Below are positions 57,091 through 64,000 of a DNA stretch of 64,000 nt, piece after piece. Positions within the stretch are counted from its first letter, which is position 1. Each line of letters starts with the position of its first letter. Source of the stretch: Phlebiopsis flavidoalba (Eukaryota; Basidiomycota; Agaricomycetes; Polyporales; Phanerochaetaceae); assembly GCA_035772785.1 (NCBI GenBank), contig JAOCPU010000047.1, forward strand, positions 1 through 64,000. The letters run 5' to 3'. The translations under genes and the position numbers were made by a program. The notes under the pieces were generated by a model. It was not told where the DNA came from and searched no databases. It saw nothing but the letters and a program-made list of their open reading frames with translations.

Positions 57091-59790
57091 TGTGTGAGGG
57101 ATGAGGAGAGGCCGGGGAGGGCGAGTGCCGCGCGCAGGCGGCGTGATGGAACTTGCTTGCGCTCCCGTCTTTGACTGAGGCGGCCTTTTGAGCTATGGCT
57201 CGTCACTGATCGTGAGGCACAGTTGCTTGCCACGCAAATTTCTCTTCCCGATTTGAGGTTTGGATCTATTGATTCATTTCTGCTCTACTTTTGACGTGCA
57301 CACGCGCATGATGAACGGACTTTCATTTTGTATATTATACTCGCTGCTTACTACTTGAATTTTGAACTTTGTTTACTTCACCGCATCCAGGCACTTCTGT
57401 ACTCATACGGCAGTAGCGCAAATGATAGGCCCGAGTACGCCATGAAAAAATAACCGCAATCACCAGTGTCAACTACGCCACCCTCATCTAGTCATTTATA
57501 TGCTGACTAGTAGCGTAATAAATACTGTGCGACCATTTCGCGTGCACCCGTGATCATGACCACTTGTCAACGGCCCAGGAGGGAAAGTAATACCTCACGC
57601 TCGCAAGCATGACGCGCGGAGGATCATCCACGCACCATGGTTGCGCGTAGCACGCCCGCGCATTCCGGCCATCTCGCACGCACTCACACAGTATCAAAAG
57701 CGAACATGCACAAGATTCGGCTGAAACTTGTGTACGGAATACGTCTATCCTCCGAGTCATATATAACCCTCGGGCCTCGCAAGGGCGCTGCCCATTCACG
57801 ACATCCGAAACGCCAGTTCCAAAACCGCGTTGGGGTGCCCCGTTGTGGCGCGCGGCGTGGCGTTGTGCGCATGCCTGTCATCATGGCGAGATTCATTGGA
57901 CTTGGCACGACGCATCTATCGTTCTCCGGGCATGTTCACATCCCAACACGAGAACAACTCGATTGGGTGAGCCCGCGGCATCGTGGCGCACGCGCATATG
58001 CCGGTCAGTCTCGCACGTGGTACACTTGGACTAGATGTATGAGTGTGGAGTGTGTGGGTGTGGTGTGCTGTGTGCACTGCAGCTGGCGATAGGAAATAGG
58101 CAAGAATGTGGACATGATGTTGTGTTCGCTCAGCCGAGGTGATGAACATCGTGCAAGCTGCTTAGTAAGGCTACTAAGCACGTACTGGCATCCGAGGCGA
58201 CTATGTCTGTCGTGTGCGCGCGTTGGGCGCGCGAGACCGCTGTAATGCCAGTTCATCGTCGTCACTGATGCTGCAGTGTACATCGAGTGTGGATAGTGTC
58301 CTTGCTACTGCTTTCACATAGCGACCTGCGCTACAATAAGCAAGTCCGAATGCGTGTTATGAGAATATGTGCAATGTAATATATGCACGATCGCAGCTGG
58401 TTTCACCATCAACCAAGCGTCTTGCATCCTTTTTTACCTCCGGCACCAGCCTTTGCTGCCCAGAGAAGACCTGTGTTGAACGGGCGCTCAAGGTACTACT
58501 TGACATCCGCACGGCGACCAGTCTGCTGTAGGCGCGTAACACCGACATTGTGGCGCGTGGCTGCACGCTCCGCATTGGTGCCGGTAATCTCGCCGCTCCT
58601 TTACAAGATTGTACATTGGAGTGCGAATATGTATCCTGAGTTCACTGGTCAGGACTGCGATACCAAGACATTAAACTAAAAGCTCAAATAAATATGATAC
58701 TTGATATGTGCAAGATCCACTGCTGGCTCACATCACCAAGTGGCTGCATCGCATCAGCTCCCTCTGCCTACGCATTCACACCACAAACTGGTATATGACA
58801 ACCACCTGAGGCTACGTAGCGCACTGGGGACAGCGCTGCAGTTCCATCGTCGGTGACTCGACACGAGACGAGGAACATGCACGCCCGTGTTTTCTTCTGG
58901 GCAAACTATACTGCGACAACCAGCGGACAACTGGTGACTGACCGGTACCCACTTCCACACAATCCCCATTCATACCAGCAACAGCAGAGAACCACCAATC
59001 TCACCCAAGCACCACGACCCCGATAGACCAGCTTCCCCACATGGCACAAACCCACATCAGGCAAGCCCGGCCGTGGCGACACCCCACACCGGGAAAGATC
59101 ATCGTGCCCGCCCCACCATGGTCGCGACGCCATGTAATCGCTAATCGGACCCGGGCCGGTGCGCGCCATGGTTGCATTTAACCACAGGACCAAGTAAGTT
59201 TGACATCGCGCGCGCTGACGCGCTGTTTTCTCGCACCCTCCCGATAGAACATCGAGGGACCAGGGGCGCCCCGCCCTCACATCACCGAAGACTGGCGATC
59301 AGCGGGACGATGGGGAAGTTGATTCTGAGGCACCCGCGAGAGCTTTGTCAGCCAGCGCCGTTGATCGCGCATTGCTCCCGGCTCGCCGAGGGTAGCTGAC
59401 TCAGCGAGTGTGGGCGTCGTAGAGGTCTACTCCGCAACCCCCCCCTCCCCAATCTGTGGCGCACGGCAGGCGCGGTGACTCGTCCGTAGTGGAGCCATTG
59501 TGCTTCGCTGCCGGGCCACCTGGCCGTGGGGCTGGGGGGCCACCCGACGCCATAATAATCAGAAGATGGCGTCTCACAGTGTGCGCCGCAACACGTGGGG
59601 GACAGTCGACAGGAACCCGCAGCCCACCGTAACCGCTTCCGCTGCAACATCTGCGATTAGGCCGTCAGGGGGCACGCCCCCATGGAGCCACGCGTACGCT
59701 GAAGCGCGGACAGTCCGCCCCGTCGCGCAGCGCGCGCCCACCGCCCGTGGGCACGCCGCTCGGGCGCTAGCGGGCCGCGCCCACGACGCG
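57091..59790. other. Gene-poor region, no gene recognised
   Basis: About 2.7 kb with short frames on both strands (longest 151 codons at 57637-58092) and no domain. TG/GT-rich words at 58030-58080 are low complexity. Confidence 0.4.
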
Positions 59791-59794
59791 GCTT

Positions 59795-60140
59795 CTAAGG
59801 ACGTCTGGTGATGGCGGGCACGGCGCGGATCTCGATGGCCACCTCGCGGCGTGCCACCATCTGCGTTTGTTGTTGTTTCTGCGCGCGCGCGTAGCCGTAG
59901 CGCGTTGCCCCGGCGCTCGCAGACTGGCCCGAGCGTCGTGACGGGCCGCGGAGGAGATCACGCAGCCATGGGTATACGAAGCCTGGCGGCTGCGGCCGTG
60001 CGCAGCTGCAGCTCGCCACGTCGCCGTCGGGCTGGCGTCGCCGATGCACTCGCGTCCGCCGTGCCGGCGGGGCCGGCAGGCTTCAGGAAACGGGGAAGAC
60101 GTCCCCACGCGCAGGCTCGGAGGGCTTCCATGGGACGGCG
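59795..60140 (-). CDS. Possible coding fragment, family not recognised
   Basis: A - strand frame reads PGFVYPWLRDLLRGP, GATRYGYARAQKQQQTQMVA, then RREVAIEIRAVPAITRRP and a stop. The Gln/Arg-rich helix-like segment ending in a clean stop looks more protein-like than its surroundings, but no homologous family comes to mind. Treat as tentative. Confidence 0.2.
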
Positions 60141-60300
60141 CTAGGCGCCGATAGGATTCGCGGGGTCGTCGGTGGCTTGCCGACGACCGCGGGCGCACGA
60201 GCATATCATACATATACCAGCGCACGTACTATATTGGCCCCTCCCGTCCCGTCTGTTGCCCCCACCGACCACCATCCGCCCACCACAACACGCCGCGACA

Positions 60301-61069
60301 ATGGTCTACACCGCCCGCGAAGCACCTTCGCCCCATCTACTTACGTCGGCCAAGCCATAAACGTCCATGGCGTCGCCCCCAGTCCCGCGCCGCCTGGGAT
60401 AAAGTAACTCGGCGCAGTCCTCGTGAGTTAGTGACCGCCCCCTGCCCCTCCCCCACTGCCCATGCCTAAACGGGAAGCAGGGACGATGGACACCCCAACC
60501 TCTCCGTACCGCACGGCGCCGCCCCGCTCGCCAAGCACCTCCGCGTCGCCCGCCGTCCCGCGCTCGCCGAGGCCAGCCGAGCGACGTACCCCGGCGCTGG
60601 TCGCGGCGCTGCCTGGGCCTCACGCAGGGCCTGCAGGTACGCGCTGCTCACTGTGTGGGCGCGCGGCGCGCGGGCGAGGGGCAGGTGTAGCGGAATGCGT
60701 TTGTGCTCGTCGGGCTGCAGCTCGGCGCGACGGTGCGCGCGTTGCGCAGGGACACGGACATCGACGTTATCTCGTGCGTTTCCTCCTCTCTCTAGCTCTC
60801 AAGTGCGTAGTGTTGATGGCGAAGCAGGGATCTGCTGAGCATACGAAGCGACCTGCGCGCGTGCTCGAAAAGTGTGCTAAGCGGCGAGGAGCCGTCGCAT
60901 CGTGCGCTGGAGCGCTACATGCCGCGCCTCCGAGTTCCTCCGCGCGGCGGGCTCGTGTCAGCCTCCTCCCAGGGCCTCCAGCGCCGCCAGGGCGTGTTCA
61001 CCGCAAGGCCGTCGGGACGCCCGCGTACCCACTAGCCGCCCCACCAGCACATAACCCACTTGCATATCC
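60301..61069 (+). CDS. Possible small gene with TATA-like promoter, function unknown
   Basis: TATATT at 60230-60235 and a C-rich leader (cccaccgaccaccatccgccc) precede ATG at 60301 in the strong context ccgcgacaATGG. The start reads MVYTAR and, after a one-base shift, STFAPSTYVGQAINVHGVAP. Later blocks are LAKHLRVARRPALAEASRAT, AFVLVGLQLGATVRALRRDT, then SHRALERYMPRLRVPPRGG and FTARPSGRPRTH with a stop near 61046. I do not recognise the product. The promoter-like context is the best evidence. Confidence 0.35.
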
Positions 61070-61089
61070 ACCACTACGCTACAGCACCT

Positions 61090-62435
61090 AAGTCCCCCGC
61101 ACACACCACATCTCGCATTTTTTTTCTGCGTGCATTTCGCTCGACATTCTTGCATTCTCCGTTCCTAAGCATGTTTCTTGTTGCATACACACCTCACCCT
61201 ACACCCGCCTAAACACTGTCTCGCGAGTCCTTGTATTTCTACGCCCTGTATCACCAGTCATTTCCCGCTCTCTGCATGTTTCGATCTACTGCACAATGCA
61301 AATACATTACAATACGAATGTCTGGAGTTGGAGAGGGGTTCCGAGTTTTCCGGATTTCCCGAGTTACGGCGCAAGGGTGTGCGTGTTGTTCTCGCGAATG
61401 CGAGGTATGTGGAAGTGCGGTGTGGATGGGGATATGCTGATGGGAGCTACCGCGGTAGGGGATATCTGGGTAGCTCGCTCGAGAACACATAGCTAGCTAG
61501 CCGTCTGCGCCTTGCGAGTAGCCCAACTGCGTGGGCGCAACTTCGATCCCACCGGCGAGGGGGTCGAGTTCGATCGCCGCCTAGTTCTTGGGATGTCCGG
61601 TGTAGCGTCGGAGCCGGGAACGCTCCACAACTACAGACAGCGTAACGGAGCCAACGACGGACGGAGGAGGAACGCAGAGGAGGCGCGTGCCTGCAGCGTA
61701 CCTCACGCGCGCGCGCGAGGCCCGTCCCGCATGGGGGGTGCCCCGGCGCGGCGCCACCGCGTGCTCGGCTCACTTGGGAATACAGAACAGTCAGAAAAAA
61801 AGAAGGGTCGTGTGGAATAGTGAAAGAGGACACTAGGAGGAGAAGGGTTAAAGGCCAGAAAAGAAGGTGCGGCCAAGGTGAAGAAGTGAGAAGAAGAGGA
61901 GAACGCAGTGAGCGGAAGTGGGTCCGTGCTTCGACGTCCGGAGTGGTTCCATGACTTGGCGGCTGAACTACCTAGCGCCGCCTCTACATTCAATTTAGCA
62001 GGCGCTATCCCCACGGGGACGGGGCGACGGCCGGAGGGGGCGCGCAAAAGGCAAGCGGCGCCAGTGTGCGCATGTAGCCTCAATTCGGGTGCGTGCGCTG
62101 CTGTCGCGCTCGTTTCTCGTGACGAGCTTGATCTAGTTGCCGACCTTCTTTCTTTCTGTTTTTTTCTGCGTGTTATTCTATATTCTATAACATGTAGTAT
62201 CGAGAGGTGGCGGGCGCTGCTGTCAGCCCGCCCTCGCGTCGCCTTGAGAAAGGGAGAGCGTCTGGGTTGGTGTTATGTGCTATGTACGGCGCGACGTGGG
62301 TAGGCTTTCGACACTGAGCCGGCGGGGGACAACTGGATCACCGATGACATGATCCTGACGGGAGCGTGCGTCGAGCTTGTTCGAGAGATGAAGAAACCGG
62401 CCTCTCGCGCTTCGCTATCGTCATAGCGTCGCGTT
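61090..62435. other. Intergenic region, no gene recognised
   Basis: A pyrimidine- and T-rich start (61110-61280) resembles a 3' UTR of the preceding candidate gene. The rest has short frames only. Confidence 0.4.
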
Positions 62436-63300
62436 GCTGACCAAACCCGCTCCGATTCGTCGTCTCTCTTTCACGTTCATACGCCGAATATTCTGCGAAC
62501 GCATAGTGTTCGCATTTCGGATACGTCTTGCGTGGGCGTGCTCTCAACGGAGGACCCACAAAGGGGCGCAGGTCGATCCCTTTGGATTTGATACTTTGGC
62601 GTATAGTGGAGATCCGAGGACAGACGGCGGGCGTTACGTGGGGTGGGGGGTCGCAGACTCGGCATGCAGAGTGGCGTTTGCCGTTCGGCGTCGTGTATCG
62701 TCATCGAGACGCGTACGCTCGCGCCAGTGCCGCCGTCGCTGACCAAGCCCGCTCCGTCATCCCACCTTTTTCACGCCGAATGTTGCTAGTGACGCCTTGC
62801 CCGGTTGAACGCGCGACGCCTTGCCCGGTGAACGCAGTGAGTGTCGCATTTTCTGGTACGCCTTGCGTGGCGTGCTCTCAAAAGGACAAGGTCGATCCCT
62901 TTGGATGATAACTTTGCGCGAGGTGCTCGCGACTTGCGAGTCCGAGGATAGACGGCAGATCTGTAGATTGGTCATTTACCGTTCGCGCTTCGTCTCGCCA
63001 TCGGGACGATACAGTTCGCGCCAGGCCGCCGTTGCTGACCAACCCGCTCCGTCATCCCGCCTTCTCACGCCGGATGTCTGCGATTAGAGACGCCCTTGCG
63101 CTGCATGTTGCATTCCTGACATGTATCGTGTGGCGCAAACACTCTATGGAGGACAAACCAGGTTCGATCCCTCTGGCTGATCTCTCTTCGCCGACGTGCG
63201 TAGTTTTAAGCTTGATAGACACACGATTTACGCCTTGCGAATTCTCGATATAGAGACAACCAGTCGCTGACAAACCTGCTCAGTCATCCCCTCCCGCGCC
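62436..63300. repeat. Tandem array, unit about 300 bp, three copies plus a partial
   Basis: Units begin with GCTGACCAAxCCCGCTCCG at 62436, 62738 and 63034, and a diverged GCTGACAAACCTGCTCAG at 63266, giving spacings of 302, 296 and 232 bp. Each full unit then carries CACGCCGxATGT-like sequence, a TACGxxTTGCGTG...GTGCTCTC stretch, a B-box-like GGTCGATCCC or GGTTCGATCC (62571, 62890, 63161), GACGGC and GTTCGCGCCAG. No coding function seen. Confidence 0.8.
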
Positions 63301-64000
63301 AGAAGCTCTCTCTCTCGAACGGCCGATGCGCGACGAGGGCTCACTTCGTCTCGACGCGGCTGTACACCCTAAACTTGTGCGAAAGCAGAAGAAATGGCAC
63401 TAGAACCCCGGAGTCAGAAGGGAAGCCAGGGGTGAAAAGCAGTAGAGCGCACAATTCATTCCGTACCCTCAGTTATGGCGGGCCGGAGCTTGCAAACGTC
63501 CGGGACCGTGGCGCGCGTCGAAAAGGCAAGCGGCGCCGCACGCGGTTGCTTGCTGCACATCTGCACTTTGCACGCCAACATACGCTCATCCGGGTGTATA
63601 TGATCTCTGCGCCTGCATAGTTCCCCGGAACAATCGAAAGAGCAGTCTGCGCGTGAGATCTCGTGAACGCGTCTCGAGCGCGCAGACTGTGAGAGACGCC
63701 CCCGGAGGAGAATAGGGGTTACATAGTCTGTTCCAAATCTCGAGCGTTTTGGCAGGAGGTCCCCAATTAGCCTTTTTTTTGAAGAAGGACCCGGCTATGG
63801 CTCGGACCGGCTTTCCTTTGAGCGGCCAGCTTCAAATGTCCGGGCACAAGTACAATCTCCGACCGGCTCCGTCTTATGCCATTCCGCTCGAGGTCAGCTC
63901 GCAAGGTGAATCGTTCCTCAGTATTAGTTGGAAAACCTGTTTCGTCCCAAGCTCTGGAAGGCATGAAACATTTGCACAACTCTCGCATTCTGCTCTTAGC
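63301..64000. other. Window end, no gene recognised
   Basis: Short frames on both strands without motif. A gene continuing beyond the window cannot be excluded. Confidence 0.35.

Noticed and set aside
1..64000. CRISPR array, prophage or bacterial operon
   Set aside because: Genes are intron-containing and of fungal families; no regular short repeat-spacer array was seen.

Overview
The window looks like nuclear DNA of a filamentous basidiomycete, most likely an Agaricomycete of the polypore/mushroom type. Genes lie on both strands and are split by many short GT...AG introns of about 50-60 nt. Conserved proteins are typically fungal: a FunK1-type kinase family, a kinesin-14, an Ist2/anoctamin channel, a vacuolar M20 carboxypeptidase, a VPS9 protein and a BUD20-like zinc finger. 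No bacterial operons, CRISPR arrays, rRNA genes or convincing complete tRNAs were found. Exon boundaries are not fully resolved, so gene spans are start-to-stop envelopes.

Layout. 1-4.2 kb: a FunK1 kinase cut by the window edge, then a decayed FunK1 C-lobe. 4.2-8.2 kb: gene-poor, repeat-bearing DNA (CGTC-rich stretch, hairpin repeats, 19-bp minisatellite, an inverted-repeat element with TGTACCCG motifs). 8.4-11.1 kb: a possible F-box fragment and a second FunK1 kinase. 11.4-14.3 kb: APN2 (AP endonuclease) and a BUD20/ZNF593-like gene, head to head. 14.47-15.01 kb: a 535-bp MITE with 34-bp terminal inverted repeats and a perfect 8-bp target duplication. 16.7-19.7 kb: a GC-rich low-complexity protein gene. 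20.2-21.3 kb: a second inverted-repeat element. 21.7-24.2 kb: kinesin-14. 25.7-28.2 kb: M20 peptidase. 28.7-30.6 kb: mitoribosomal mS29/DAP3. 31.2-32.4 kb: aldo/keto reductase. 33.2-34.7 kb: LRR/F-box-type protein. 35-40 kb: repeat-bearing, gene-poor. 40.5-43.0 kb: anoctamin. 43.1-50.9 kb: second FunK1 cluster (one broken copy, one full-length). 51.8-54.6 kb: VPS9 protein. 54.7-61.1 kb: weakly supported hypothetical genes. 62.4-63.3 kb: a tandem array with a unit of about 300 bp. The end of the window is non-genic as far as I can see.

The conserved genes are unrelated housekeeping functions with no shared pathway; the FunK1 copies are the accessory element. Nearly every conserved gene carries one- or two-base insertions or deletions, often in short homopolymers and inside catalytic motifs. 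The pattern is uniform across unrelated essential genes, so I read it mainly as consensus error in the assembly, not mass pseudogenization. Nothing here forms a clear new biological system; the best-supported unusual items are the MITE, the other inverted-repeat elements, the tandem array and the FunK1 expansion.
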